Counted from the first letter of the stretch, positions 25,139 to 33,866 are shown. The stretch is DNA of 38,877 nt from an uncultured Holdemanella sp. (GCF_934772795.1 NZ_CAKVMR010000017.1:1-38877), one strand, 5' to 3'. Program-made: numbers and translations. The notes: generated from the sequence alone by a model not told the origin.

Positions 25139-25183
25139 ACTATTTCCTCCTTTTCGTCCTTTGTTCTAGGTAAAACCAAAAAT

Positions 25184-25212
25184 ATTATACACGAAAATAG
25201 GTATAAAGTCTA
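25184..25212 (-). promoter_or_regulatory. Promoter of rny
   Basis: Minus strand TAGACT, 17-bp spacer, TATAAT, giving a leader of about 40 nt before the ATG. Confidence 0.65.
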
Positions 25213-25227
25213 TCAACTCAATAGCCA

Positions 25228-25257
25228 AAATAAAAGATGTTTGCCTAGACAAACATC
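25228..25257 (-). terminator. Terminator after uppP
   Basis: Minus strand GATGTTTG, loop TCTAGG, CAAACATC, followed by TTTTATTTT. The stem touches the uppP stop codon. Confidence 0.88.
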
Positions 25258-26091
25258 CTATAATAAGGCACGAATCGCAAAGAAAATCAAAACAAATGCA
25301 CCTAATACGATACGATACCATCCAAATACTTTGAAATCATGTTTTTTAATATATGACATCAAGAAGCGGATCACAAAAATAGATACGACAAATGCCACAA
25401 CCATACCAATCACTAGAATGAAGAATTCTAACACACTAAACGCAAATCCAAATTTTACTAACTTCAATAAACTTGCTCCAAACATAACTGGAATTGCTAA
25501 GAAGAAAGTAAATTCTGCAGCGACTGCACGACTGACACCAATCATCAAGCCACCAATAATTGTAGCTCCTGATCTTGAAGTTCCAGGAAGTACAGCTGCC
25601 ACAACTTGGAATAAACCAATAATCAATGCATCTTTATAAGATAAAGCAGATAAGCTATTTACACTAGGACGCATATCTTTATTTCGATTTTCAATATAAA
25701 TAAACGCTACACCCACTAAAATCAACATAACCGCAACGACAAAGCCATTATATAAGTGTGCATCGATCCAATCATCCAATGCCAAACCAATAATTGCTGC
25801 AGGAATTGTAGCCACTAAAATCTTAGACCATAAGATCCAGATTGATTTCACAGAAGTATATTTTCCTTCTTTATTTTTACGAAACGGGAAAATTTTATTC
25901 CAGTATAGAACAACAACCGCAAGAATGGCCCCTAACTGGATTACGACAAGAAACATACTCCAGAATGATTCCGATACATTCATAGGCATGATTTCTTCTA
26001 ATAAAATCATATGTCCTGTTGAACTAATTGGAAGCCATTCGGTAATCCCCTCAACAATACCATACAATATCGATTTTAAAATCTCGATCAT
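25258..26091 (-). CDS. uppP: Undecaprenyl-diphosphatase UppP/BacA
   Basis: UppP removes a phosphate from undecaprenyl diphosphate to recycle the lipid carrier for peptidoglycan and wall polymers; extra copies raise bacitracin tolerance. The 277-residue membrane protein carries both family signatures: EGITEWLPISSTGHMIL near the N-terminus (Glu14, Glu18, His27) and LPGTSRSGATI in the middle. The start MIEILKS at 26091 is chosen because GGAGG precedes it by five bases; an ATG four codons earlier overlaps that site. It is downstream of rpmF and separated from it by a hairpin. Confidence 0.95.
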   Translation of the reverse strand: MIEILKSILYGIVEGITEWLPISSTGHMILLEEIMPMNVSESFWSMFLVVIQLGAILAVVVLYWNKIFPFRKNKEGKYTSVKSIWILWSKILVATIPAAIIGLALDDWIDAHLYNGFVVAVMLILVGVAFIYIENRNKDMRPSVNSLSALSYKDALIIGLFQVVAAVLPGTSRSGATIIGGLMIGVSRAVAAEFTFFLAIPVMFGASLLKLVKFGFAFSVLEFFILVIGMVVAFVVSIFVIRFLMSYIKKHDFKVFGWYRIVLGAFVLIFFAIRALL

Positions 26092-26110
26092 ACTATCCTC
26101 CATACTACAG

Positions 26111-26135
26111 AAAAAGCCAGGAAATCCTGGCTACA
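26111..26135 (-). terminator. Terminator after rpmF
   Basis: Minus strand AGCCAGG, loop ATTT, CCTGGCT, then TTTT. It lies only about 20 bp before the uppP start, so some read-through into uppP is possible. Confidence 0.8.
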
Positions 26136-26138
26136 TTT

Positions 26139-26309
26139 TTACTTTTCAACGATTTGTTTGCCGTTGTATTCGCCACAAGAGCACATCTTGTGAGCAAGTT
26201 TATATTCACCACAATTTGGACAACGAGTCAACGCTGGTTTCACCAATTTGTAATGTGTTCTACGTTTTGCTTTACGTGTTTTTGAATTTCTTCTCTGTTG
26301 AACTGCCAT
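26139..26309 (-). CDS. rpmF: 50S ribosomal protein L32
   Basis: This 56-residue basic protein begins MAVQQRRNSKTRKAKRRTHY and carries a zinc-ribbon pair CPNC (30-33) and CSC (43-45), so it is of the four-cysteine (zinc-binding, C+) type. The start ATG at 26309 has GGAGG seven bases upstream. It follows the DUF177 gene by 11 bp, the usual ylbN-rpmF pairing in Firmicutes. It is too short to be noticed in a long-ORF scan. Confidence 0.97.
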   Translation of the reverse strand: MAVQQRRNSKTRKAKRRTHYKLVKPALTRCPNCGEYKLAHKMCSCGEYNGKQIVEK

Positions 26310-26320
26310 GCTTGCACCTC

Positions 26321-26830
26321 CTAGTCATCATCCAGTTTGAAATCATTTAGTTTTTCCCATCGTGGATCAATTTTTGGCTCTTCTTTATCTTGATCTGATA
26401 AAAGCTGCCAACCATCTCCCTTTGGATATTGATCTCGAGGTAAACGAGTGATACTCATTGGAGCCTCATATAATATCGCCTGGAAAATCTCTGGGTTAAT
26501 ATCGATTGTCTCTTTTTTCACCACGATAATTTCCTGATCTTCTGCATCCTGTACAGGAACAAAAGAATACGTTTGTTGCGACTCCGCCTCAAATGGAAAA
26601 TCAATATCTTCATTTGTGATGGAATCTAGAACAATCATTGTTCCATCCATTCTCAAATCACTCGATACGAAATTCATTCCGTCAAACTCTAATGTACCCG
26701 TAACATGTACATCTGGAATAGACTTGACAGAAGTATGATGAAGCAGATCGTTTTCTTCAACCGCAATCCACTCATCAATTTCAATAATATGGTTTTTTGC
26801 ATTTAAGAAGTCTTTTCTATTAAATTTCAC
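26321..26830 (-). CDS. DUF177 family protein (YlbN/YceD)
   Basis: The protein is acidic, with about 169 residues from the preferred GTG start. It has the DUF177 pattern, including VTGTLEFDGMNF with its short hydrophobic strands and the later FPFEAESQQTYSF and INPEIFQAILYEAPM segments. Homologues (YceD in E. coli, YlbN in Bacillus) are always beside rpmF and have been linked to 23S rRNA/ribosome maturation. An ATG at 26851 exists, but the sigma-A promoter places transcription start at about 26850, inside that codon. The GTG at 26830 has GAGGTG six bases upstream and is the more likely start. Confidence 0.9.
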   Translation of the reverse strand: MKFNRKDFLNAKNHIIEIDEWIAVEENDLLHHTSVKSIPDVHVTGTLEFDGMNFVSSDLRMDGTMIVLDSITNEDIDFPFEAESQQTYSFVPVQDAEDQEIIVVKKETIDINPEIFQAILYEAPMSITRLPRDQYPKGDGWQLLSDQDKEEPKIDPRWEKLNDFKLDDD

Positions 26831-26856
26831 GATCTTCACCTCATGTCGCATTTGAT

Positions 26857-26885
26857 ATTATAATAAAAGTAATTGATAAAGTCAA
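26857..26885 (-). promoter_or_regulatory. Sigma-A promoter of DUF177-rpmF
   Basis: Minus strand TTGACT, 17-bp spacer, TATAAT, nearly consensus. It predicts a start near 26850, leaving a leader of about 20 nt before the GTG at 26830. It lies back-to-back with the tmcAL promoter. Confidence 0.85.
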
Positions 26886-26887
26886 TA

Positions 26888-26916
26888 TTTCCACAAGAAA
26901 AAGATTCTGATATCAT
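26888..26916 (+). promoter_or_regulatory. Possible promoter of tmcAL
   Basis: TTTCCA, 17-bp spacer, TATCAT. It predicts a start at about 26923, one base before the ATG at 26924, which would make the transcript leaderless. The hexamers are moderate matches. Confidence 0.4.
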
Positions 26917-26923
26917 AATGAAT

Positions 26924-27928
26924 ATGAAAACATGTGGAATTATTACAGAATATAATCCTTTTCATCAAGGACATATCTATCATATCAAAAAAACGAAAGA
27001 ATTAACACACTGTGATTGTTTAATTGCGATTGTTTCCAATCATTTTACGCAACGAGGCCTTTTTAGCCTATTAACTATGGAAGATAAAACCAAACTCGCA
27101 CTCGAAGCCGGATGCAATCTAGTCATTGAACTTCCCCCTTGTTATGCAGCACAAAGTGCGGATTACTTTGCCAAATATGCGATTGAATCTTTACACGAAT
27201 TAAATATTGATCAAATCTGTTTTGGTTCTGAAACAAACGATATTCAAACTTTAAAATCCTATTCTAAACAAATGGAAGCTACAAAAGTAGATCCATCGTT
27301 AAGCATGAATCAAAATCTATACACCAAAAATATTCGTCCCAATGATATTTTAGGCATTCAATATATTAAACAATGCGAAAAATACGGTATTACACCTTGT
27401 TCAATTGCTCGAAACGATACTTTTAAAAGTGCTACACAAACACGCAAAGAATACTTTGATGGTATTTCCCAATTCAATGATGCCTATTTCAATTCAAACC
27501 AAACATGGGATACTTACTATCCGTATCTAAGAAAATTCTTACTTTTAACTGACACACATACTTTATCCACATACTTTCTAGTCAATGAAGGCATTGAATA
27601 TCGTTTAAAAGAAAATGCCAAGAAATATTTGAAGTGGGAAGATTTTCTATTGGCATCCATTTCTAAAACATACACAAAAGCTCGTATTCAAAGAACTTGT
27701 ATGTTTATTTTGCTTCAAATCACAAAAGCACAGATGCAAGAAAACAACCATTTTAATCAAGTTATCGTATCTGGCTTTGATTCTGTTGGACAAGAGTTTT
27801 TAAAAGGTAAACCAGTCATTACAAAATTTAAAGAACTACCTAAATTTCTGCAAGGCATTGAACTCAAGTGTCAATATCTATCCTTTGACACATTTAAGGC
27901 AAGAAAGGTGATTTATTATGATCGTTAG
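26924..27928 (+). CDS. tmcAL: tRNA(Met) cytidine acetate ligase TmcAL
   Basis: TmcAL (former YlbM) activates acetate with ATP and acetylates the wobble cytidine 34 of elongator tRNA-Met. The 334-residue protein opens with MKTCGIITEYNPFHQGHIYHI, the nucleotidyltransferase motif with HxGH, followed by AIVSNHFTQRG and VIELPPCYAAQSADYFA. It is shorter than the roughly 400 residues of Bacillus YlbM, lacking part of the C-terminal region. The ATG at 26924 gives the family N-terminus, but there is no Shine-Dalgarno site; ATG at 26918 is an alternative. It is divergent from DUF177-rpmF, the same neighbourhood as ylbM-ylbN-rpmF in Bacillus, and overlaps the next gene by 11 bp. Confidence 0.92.
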   Translation: MKTCGIITEYNPFHQGHIYHIKKTKELTHCDCLIAIVSNHFTQRGLFSLLTMEDKTKLALEAGCNLVIELPPCYAAQSADYFAKYAIESLHELNIDQICFGSETNDIQTLKSYSKQMEATKVDPSLSMNQNLYTKNIRPNDILGIQYIKQCEKYGITPCSIARNDTFKSATQTRKEYFDGISQFNDAYFNSNQTWDTYYPYLRKFLLLTDTHTLSTYFLVNEGIEYRLKENAKKYLKWEDFLLASISKTYTKARIQRTCMFILLQITKAQMQENNHFNQVIVSGFDSVGQEFLKGKPVITKFKELPKFLQGIELKCQYLSFDTFKARKVIYYDR

Positions 27929-28460
27929 TCTATGCATTCTAATCATCCTTATATGCATATACATCTATTTCTTTCCCTTTATCCCAAAACGAAAGAAACA
28001 CTATACGTATGCATTATTACTTGGATGTCCTGCTCACGATGATGGAACGATGTCTTCAAGTCAAATTAAACGATGTGATTTGGCTATAAAAATGTATCAA
28101 CAAAAACTTTACGACACATTGATCATTTCAGGTTCAAATGTAAAGAATGAGTATGTGGAAGCCAAAGTTATGTATGATTATATTCAAAACAAAATTGATA
28201 TTCCAACCATTCTAGAAACAAAAGCTCGAAATACCTTTGAGAATTTCAAGTTATCTAAAGAATATATTCAAAATCAAGATGTTCTCATTCTAACATCGCA
28301 AACCCACGCCAAAAGAGCTTGCGCAATTGCCAAGCAATTCTTTTCGGATTATGGTTGTGCCTGGTTTAAAGATTTAAAGCCTAAACATATCATAAGAGAG
28401 ATTGCTTCACGTATCATCTACATTAAAATTGAAATCCAAAAGAAAATAGGAAGGTATTAG
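27918..28460 (+). CDS. YdcF/ElyC-family (DUF218) membrane-anchored protein
   Basis: The 180-residue protein has one N-terminal membrane helix (about 2-20), then a DUF218 domain. ALLLGCPAHDDG sits at the first strand, LIISGSNVKNEYVEA with the conserved Ser/Gly/Glu follows, then ETKARNTFENFKLSKE, and VLILTSQTHAKRACAIAK, where the conserved H-x-R of the family reads HAKRA. Homologues include E. coli YdcF and ElyC/SanA-type envelope proteins; the biochemical activity is unknown. It begins inside the last codons of tmcAL, so translation is coupled. The GGTGATTT ahead of its ATG serves as ribosome-binding site. Confidence 0.82.
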   Translation: MIVSLCILIILICIYIYFFPFIPKRKKHYTYALLLGCPAHDDGTMSSSQIKRCDLAIKMYQQKLYDTLIISGSNVKNEYVEAKVMYDYIQNKIDIPTILETKARNTFENFKLSKEYIQNQDVLILTSQTHAKRACAIAKQFFSDYGCAWFKDLKPKHIIREIASRIIYIKIEIQKKIGRY

Positions 28461-28470
28461 CCTTCCTATT
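28445..28470. terminator. Bidirectional terminator between ydcF-like gene and rel
   Basis: The 10-bp stem AATAGGAAGG / CCTTCCTATT has a 6-nt loop and is followed by TTTTCTTTT on the minus strand. It overlaps both converging stop codons. Confidence 0.88.
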
Positions 28471-30670
28471 GAATTGTACGAACGACTTCATTGACGCTTC
28501 GTACTTTTTTTAAGTTCGCAATTAAATTTTGTAGATGCGCCGCATTCTTAACAGAAACCGTTAGCTTTGTGGTTGCCTCTAAGTTTCCTTCATCCACAGC
28601 TGAATCTACATGTTTTAAATAGACATTGCACTGCTGCAAAGTCGTCACAATATCACTCAATAAGTAGTTACGATCATCACTATGAACCACCAAATTGACT
28701 TCATATTGTTTTTCATCCAAGCCCTCTTCCCATTGCACAGGAATCAGACGTTTCTTTTCATTCAAGATATTTGGACAGTCCGCCCTATGTACCTTCACGC
28801 CTTGACCCTTAGAAATATATCCAATGATCGGATCACCTGGAATTGGTCGACAACAATTTGCCAAAGATACCGCAATTGTATCAATACCCGGAACAATAAC
28901 ACCACAATTCGAATGTTTAGCTTGGTGAGCGGGTTGCTTGTTGTAGATCTTCATAATTTCCTGATCTTCCAACATATTCGAACGATTCTTCACCAAACGA
29001 TCCACAATAGATTGTAATGAAACACGCTTCATCGCAATACCTACATATAGATCGTCCACACTCTTAAATGACAAGGATGTTAAAATCGTCTCTAAACGTT
29101 TGGCTTCCATTAATTTTGGATCTAGTTTCAAACGTCTAAACTCATCCTCAAGCATTGATTGACCTAGCTTAATGCTATCCTTGCGCGATTGCTGCTCTTG
29201 TTTTTGTAAGAAGGCACGAATCTTATTACGAGCATGACCACTCTTAACGATTTTGATCCAGTCTGCACTTGGACCCACAGAGTTGTTGTTGGTTAAAATA
29301 TCAACGACATCCCCCGTTTTTAATGGCGTATTCAAAGGCACAATGGCCCCATTGACTTTAGCCCCAACCGTTTTATTACCAACCTCCGTATGGATTCTGT
29401 ACGCAAAATCGATTGGACAAGAACCCGAAGGCAACGCAATAACTTTACCTCTAGGTGTTAAACAATATACATTGGCTTCAAAAATATCTTTTTGAAGTAC
29501 ATTCATATATTCAAGTGGATCTTCACTCTCTTCATCGGTCATCATCGAGAAATCTCTAAACCAAGAAAGTTTATCCTCAATCTCTTTTTGTTCATACTCA
29601 GGCGCATAATTACGATTTTCTTTATACTTCCAGTGTGCTGCAACACCTCGTTCGGCAATCGCATCCATTTCTTCAGTACGAATCTGGATTTCAAAAATAT
29701 TACCATGTTCTGGCTCTACGATTGTTGTATGCAAAGATTGATACATGTTGGCTTTTGGCATCGCAATATAATCTTTAAAACGACCAGGAATCGGTCTATA
29801 TTTGGCATGGATATAACCTAATATTTCATAACAATGCACCACAGAATCGGTAATGATACGAATCGCTAATAAGTCTAAAATTTCTTCAAAACGCTTATTT
29901 TTAGTCACCATCTTTTTATAGATGCTGTAAAAATGTTTAGAACGACCAAAAATACGATATTGAATATTGTACTCCTGTAAAATGGATTCTATATCTGCAA
30001 TCATTTCTTGAACTTGACCATTACGATCACTTTCACGTTGTTTTACCAAACCTTTGATTTCTTCATACTTCTTGTAATCCAAGTATTTAAAAGACAAATC
30101 TTCCAATTCATTTTTGATTTCACTAATACCTAAACGGTGCGCAATCGGTGCATATACACTCAAGGTTTCACGCGCAATCTTCTTTTGTTTTTCCGGACGC
30201 ATATACTGCAACGTACGCATGTTATGTAGACGGTCTGCTAATTTGATCAAGATTACACGAATATCTTTGGCCATCGCAATAAACAACTTACGATGATTGC
30301 TTGCCAAATATTCTTCTTCATCTTTAAACTTGATAGCACCAATTTTCGTAACCGCATCCACCAAGGTTGCGATTTCTTCACCAAATAGTTCTGTAATCGT
30401 ATCTGTAGTTACGCCTTCACAATCTTCGACTGTATCATGTAAAAGACCGGCCGCAATTGTTTTAGGGCCACAATGCATTAACGCTAATGTATTCGCAACT
30501 TGGATCACGTGAATGACATAAGGCTCTCCACTTTTACGGAATTGTCCCTTATGGTGTTCATAGGCAAAATCATATGCCTTTTGTATCAATTCAATATTTT
30601 CTGGGCGTTTTATATATGTCTGTACATTCTCCATGCACTCTTCAAAAGTAACTTGCTTTTTCTGACTCAT
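28466..30670 (-). CDS. rel: Bifunctional (p)ppGpp synthetase/hydrolase Rel
   Basis: Rel makes and degrades the stringent-response alarmone. The 734-residue protein has an HD hydrolase domain (about 30-180; His54, His78-Asp79 in LLHDTVEDCE). The synthetase domain has RFKDYIAMPKANMYQSLHTTI, the RxKD form typical of bifunctional enzymes. Then come a TGS domain (VYCLTPRGKVIALPSGS), the helical/conserved-cysteine region (NCCRPIPGDPIIGY) and a C-terminal ACT domain. One oddity is Met in KANMYQSLH where Gly is usual. The start is ATG 30670 or GTG 30676; both are served by AAAGGGGG. It is the third gene of recJ-apt-rel, an order common in Firmicutes that links purine salvage with ppGpp. Confidence 0.96.
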   Translation of the reverse strand: MSQKKQVTFEECMENVQTYIKRPENIELIQKAYDFAYEHHKGQFRKSGEPYVIHVIQVANTLALMHCGPKTIAAGLLHDTVEDCEGVTTDTITELFGEEIATLVDAVTKIGAIKFKDEEEYLASNHRKLFIAMAKDIRVILIKLADRLHNMRTLQYMRPEKQKKIARETLSVYAPIAHRLGISEIKNELEDLSFKYLDYKKYEEIKGLVKQRESDRNGQVQEMIADIESILQEYNIQYRIFGRSKHFYSIYKKMVTKNKRFEEILDLLAIRIITDSVVHCYEILGYIHAKYRPIPGRFKDYIAMPKANMYQSLHTTIVEPEHGNIFEIQIRTEEMDAIAERGVAAHWKYKENRNYAPEYEQKEIEDKLSWFRDFSMMTDEESEDPLEYMNVLQKDIFEANVYCLTPRGKVIALPSGSCPIDFAYRIHTEVGNKTVGAKVNGAIVPLNTPLKTGDVVDILTNNNSVGPSADWIKIVKSGHARNKIRAFLQKQEQQSRKDSIKLGQSMLEDEFRRLKLDPKLMEAKRLETILTSLSFKSVDDLYVGIAMKRVSLQSIVDRLVKNRSNMLEDQEIMKIYNKQPAHQAKHSNCGVIVPGIDTIAVSLANCCRPIPGDPIIGYISKGQGVKVHRADCPNILNEKKRLIPVQWEEGLDEKQYEVNLVVHSDDRNYLLSDIVTTLQQCNVYLKHVDSAVDEGNLEATTKLTVSVKNAAHLQNLIANLKKVRSVNEVVRTIQ

Positions 30671-30703
30671 AATCACTGCGCCCCCTTTCCTAAATTAAAT
30701 TCT

Positions 30704-31225
30704 TTATTCTCCTTCAAAATGTGTTAAAGCACACACTGGAATATCTTTAAATTTTTCTCTTCCTTTTAAATCATCCAATTCAATCACAAAAGCTACACCG
30801 ACAACGCTTGCCTGCATACGCTCAACCATTTTAATAATGGCTTCTACAGTACCTCCTGTAGCTAGTAAATCATCGATGATCACAACTTTTTGTCCAGGTA
30901 AAATGGCATCCGCATGGACACAAAGCTCATCTTGACCATATTCTAGATCATACGTTTCATTCACTGTTTCTCTAGGAAGTTTTCCTGGCTTTCTAACTGG
31001 TACAAAACCAACATTGTTTTCTAAAGCTACTGGCACACCAAATAAGAAACCACGAGCTTCTGGACCAATCACAACATCGGCACCAATACTTTTCACAAAG
31101 TCATTGAATTGATCTACACAATAACGCATTGCTTTGGCATTTTGTAGAATCGGTGTTACATCTCTAAAAATGATTCCTTCCTTAGGAAATCCTGGAATAC
31201 TCTCAATATAATCTTTTAAATCCAT
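30704..31225 (-). CDS. apt: Adenine phosphoribosyltransferase
   Basis: Apt converts adenine and PRPP to AMP. The 173-residue protein starts MDLKDYIESIPGFPKEGIIFRDVTPIL, a textbook Apt N-terminus, and has the PRPP-binding loop VVIIDDLLATGGT (about 117-129). ATG at 31225 is chosen because AGAGG lies six bases upstream; the open frame extends to 31279 but overlaps the end of recJ. It sits between recJ and rel. Confidence 0.95.
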   Translation of the reverse strand: MDLKDYIESIPGFPKEGIIFRDVTPILQNAKAMRYCVDQFNDFVKSIGADVVIGPEARGFLFGVPVALENNVGFVPVRKPGKLPRETVNETYDLEYGQDELCVHADAILPGQKVVIIDDLLATGGTVEAIIKMVERMQASVVGVAFVIELDDLKGREKFKDIPVCALTHFEGE

Positions 31226-31256
31226 ACTAAACCTCTTTCTAATTGATTCCATTTTA

Positions 31257-32810
31257 CTACGCATATACAATCTCATCAATCACAAAATTCACCTGTTTAC
31301 GCCCCTGATATTGATTGATTTGAACGGTTCCAATAAATGAATAAATCGCATTTACACTTTTTTTATACTCCACTTCACTCTGGTTAAAACGCATACATTG
31401 CAAGCCAGATTCTAAAGTATACTTACGATGTTTATGATTTTGAAAATCGTATAAACTTTTAATTTTCGGTTGAATAATTTCAAAACTAGGAAACACAAAA
31501 CCTGGACCAAACGGTCTAAGTATATCTAAAGATTGAATCGTTTCCAAACTTAATTCTTCATCATCTATGACTAATGTTTTTTTCTTCTTTACACTATACG
31601 TATATTCCTTGATACGTGTATGAATAAATTTTTCAAACAAATCAAATTCATTTAGATTCAAAGAAAAACCAGCCGCATTTTCATGTCCGCCAAACGTCAC
31701 AAAATGTGGATATCCACTTAAAAAATCCATACAGTTAAAGCCCTCAGGACTACGCATACTTGCCTTATAACCTTGCTCATTTTTTGCCAAGACGATACAA
31801 GGTTTATTAAAGCTAGCACAAATCGATCCTGCAACTAAGCCAATGATTCCCTCATGAAAGCTTGCATCTTCAATCATAAAGATATCTTCATTGCCTTTAC
31901 ACTTCAGCAAAGCTGTTTTTTGCATCTGATCCGATAATTGTTTACGAATCGTATTGATTTGTGTAATCTGCTGACCCAATGTAAAAATACTCTCATCATC
32001 ATGTGCTAAAAAATAACGAACGACATTGTTCGCATTCGCAAGATTACTTAATCTTCCAATCGCATTTAATTTTGGCACAACCTGAAAACCAATACTCGTT
32101 TCATTTAACTCACGATCGGTGGCTAATGAAAATATATGTTTTTCATGCGTTTGATTCATCAAACGTAAGGCATTTTGAATCAAAGCACGCGTCTGTCCTT
32201 TCACAATCATCATATCTGAAATACTCGCAAGACCGGCTAGTTGTAAAAGATAGTCGTTATCAACCCCTAATACACGCATACATTCATAGGCAACACCAGC
32301 TCCACATAATGTTTCAAAACAAGATTCCATCAAAGTTGGATGCACTACAATATCGCAATTCACCTCTTCATCCATTGTATGATGATCCGTTACGATTACA
32401 TCCATACCCAATTCTTTAGCCAATGCTAAAGCTTGCGTACTTTTAATCCCATTATCTACTGTGATAATCAAGGAATACCCTTTTTTATGTGCAAGTGTAA
32501 CTGTTGCCTCACTTAATCCATACCCCTCTTTGATACGGTCCGGAATATAGAAACCACACTCAAGACCTAGTTGTCTTAATCCTGAAACCATAATGGTTGT
32601 TGCACTGATACCATCACAATCATAGTCACCGGCCACAATCACTTTTTCGCAATTCGAAACAGCTTGCGATATACGCTCTTTAAACCTTTCCATACATTTA
32701 GATTCAGAAACCGGATTTAAAGACTGCTGACTTGTCCAATATTCCCATTTTGATGTATCGGGCTCTAAAAATTCTAATACTTTTTTTGTTAATTTTGTCA
32801 TTTGTTCCAT
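31257..32810 (-). CDS. recJ: Single-stranded-DNA exonuclease RecJ
   Basis: RecJ degrades single-stranded DNA 5' to 3' in recombination and mismatch repair. The 517-residue protein has the DHH-family motifs DYDCDGISA (about 62-70) and VTDHH (about 140), the DHHA1 motif GGHENAAGFSL and a C-terminal OB-fold. It is at the short end of the family and lacks the extra C-terminal domain of Bacillus RecJ (about 780 residues). No Shine-Dalgarno site precedes ATG 32810; an extended -10 element ends seven bases upstream, so the mRNA may be leaderless. ATG at 32801 with a weak GGA is an alternative start. It heads recJ-apt-rel. Confidence 0.94.
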   Translation of the reverse strand: MEQMTKLTKKVLEFLEPDTSKWEYWTSQQSLNPVSESKCMERFKERISQAVSNCEKVIVAGDYDCDGISATTIMVSGLRQLGLECGFYIPDRIKEGYGLSEATVTLAHKKGYSLIITVDNGIKSTQALALAKELGMDVIVTDHHTMDEEVNCDIVVHPTLMESCFETLCGAGVAYECMRVLGVDNDYLLQLAGLASISDMMIVKGQTRALIQNALRLMNQTHEKHIFSLATDRELNETSIGFQVVPKLNAIGRLSNLANANNVVRYFLAHDDESIFTLGQQITQINTIRKQLSDQMQKTALLKCKGNEDIFMIEDASFHEGIIGLVAGSICASFNKPCIVLAKNEQGYKASMRSPEGFNCMDFLSGYPHFVTFGGHENAAGFSLNLNEFDLFEKFIHTRIKEYTYSVKKKKTLVIDDEELSLETIQSLDILRPFGPGFVFPSFEIIQPKIKSLYDFQNHKHRKYTLESGLQCMRFNQSEVEYKKSVNAIYSFIGTVQINQYQGRKQVNFVIDEIVYA

Positions 32811-32817
32811 GCAAATA

Positions 32818-32826
32818 ATTATAACA
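32818..32826 (-). promoter_or_regulatory. Extended -10 promoter immediately upstream of recJ
   Basis: Minus strand TGTTATAAT, a perfect extended -10. Only TATTTGC separates it from the recJ ATG, so transcription should start at about 32811. No convincing -35; it lies partly within the ruvB terminator region. Confidence 0.7.
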
Positions 32827-32832
32827 TATATT

Positions 32833-32863
32833 AAAAATGTTCACAGACTATTAATCTGTGAAC
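32833..32863 (-). terminator. Terminator after ruvB
   Basis: Minus strand GTTCACAGA, 7-nt loop, TCTGTGAAC, then ATTTTTAA. The 9-bp stem contains the ruvB stop codon in its loop. Confidence 0.88.
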
Positions 32864-33861
32864 AATTCTTTCTGATAAGGAATTTGAAGATGCTCATACG
32901 CTTTAGGCGTTACAATTCTTCCTCTTGGCGTACGATTGATAAATCCAATCTGTAATAAATAAGGCTCATATACATCTTCGAGTGTCATTGGTTCTTCTCC
33001 AATACTTGATGCGATGGCTTCAAGTCCGACGGGACCTCCTTTAAATCTTTCAATGATTCCCTTTAAATATTTATGGTCAACCGCATCCAAACCTAAATGA
33101 TCCACACGAAGTCGATCTAGAGCTGTTTTGGCGATTTCACTTGAAATCACACCCTCATTATAGACTTGTGCAAAATCACGCACACGCCTGAATAAACGGT
33201 TTGCGATACGTGGTGTCCCACGTGAGCGTAAAGCTATTTCTGTGACAGCATTTTTATCAATTTCCGTATTCATAACACAACTTGTACGATAAACAATTTT
33301 TTCTAAATCCGACAAATTATAGTACTCCAATTGGGAAATGATTCCAAAACGATCACGCAAAGGCGCACTTAAATCGCCGGCACGAGTTGTGGCACCAACA
33401 AGTGTAAAAGGTGGTAAATTGATACGAATATTGTGTACAGTCGCTGAATCTTTGCCTACCACAATATCTAGACAATAATCTTCCATAGCTGGATACAACA
33501 CTTCTTCTACTTGTTTTGGCAAGCGGTGGATCTCATCAATAAATAAGACATCTCCTGGTTCAAGTGTTGTAAGAATCGCTGCAAGATCACCACTTTTTTC
33601 AATGGAAGGACCACTAGCTGTCTTTAGATTTCCATGCATCTCATTAGCAAGAATATAAGCTAATGTTGTTTTTCCAAGTCCAGGAGGACCGTAGAATAAA
33701 ACATGGTCTAAAGCTTCATTTCTAGATCTTGCCGCATGAATAAACACATTTAAATTTTCTTTTAATTCCGATTGCCCAATATATTCATTTAAACTTTGCG
33801 GACGCAACGTCTTTTCAAAGTTATCGCACTCTTGTAAATTTCCATCTACTTCTCTAGGCAT
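32851..33861 (-). CDS. ruvB: Holliday junction branch-migration ATPase RuvB
   Basis: RuvB is the hexameric motor that drives branch migration with RuvA. The 336-residue protein has the N-terminal RPQSLNEYIGQ segment, Walker A GPPGLGKTTLA, Walker B LFIDEIHRL, sensor motif GATTRAGDLSAPLRDRFG and a C-terminal winged helix ending in RTPRGRIVTPKAYEHL. Length matches the family. It follows ruvA by five bases. No RuvC is present, as usual in Firmicutes, where RecU is the resolvase. Confidence 0.97.
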   Translation of the reverse strand: MPREVDGNLQECDNFEKTLRPQSLNEYIGQSELKENLNVFIHAARSRNEALDHVLFYGPPGLGKTTLAYILANEMHGNLKTASGPSIEKSGDLAAILTTLEPGDVLFIDEIHRLPKQVEEVLYPAMEDYCLDIVVGKDSATVHNIRINLPPFTLVGATTRAGDLSAPLRDRFGIISQLEYYNLSDLEKIVYRTSCVMNTEIDKNAVTEIALRSRGTPRIANRLFRRVRDFAQVYNEGVISSEIAKTALDRLRVDHLGLDAVDHKYLKGIIERFKGGPVGLEAIASSIGEEPMTLEDVYEPYLLQIGFINRTPRGRIVTPKAYEHLQIPYQKELFTD

Positions 33862-33866
33862 TTATC

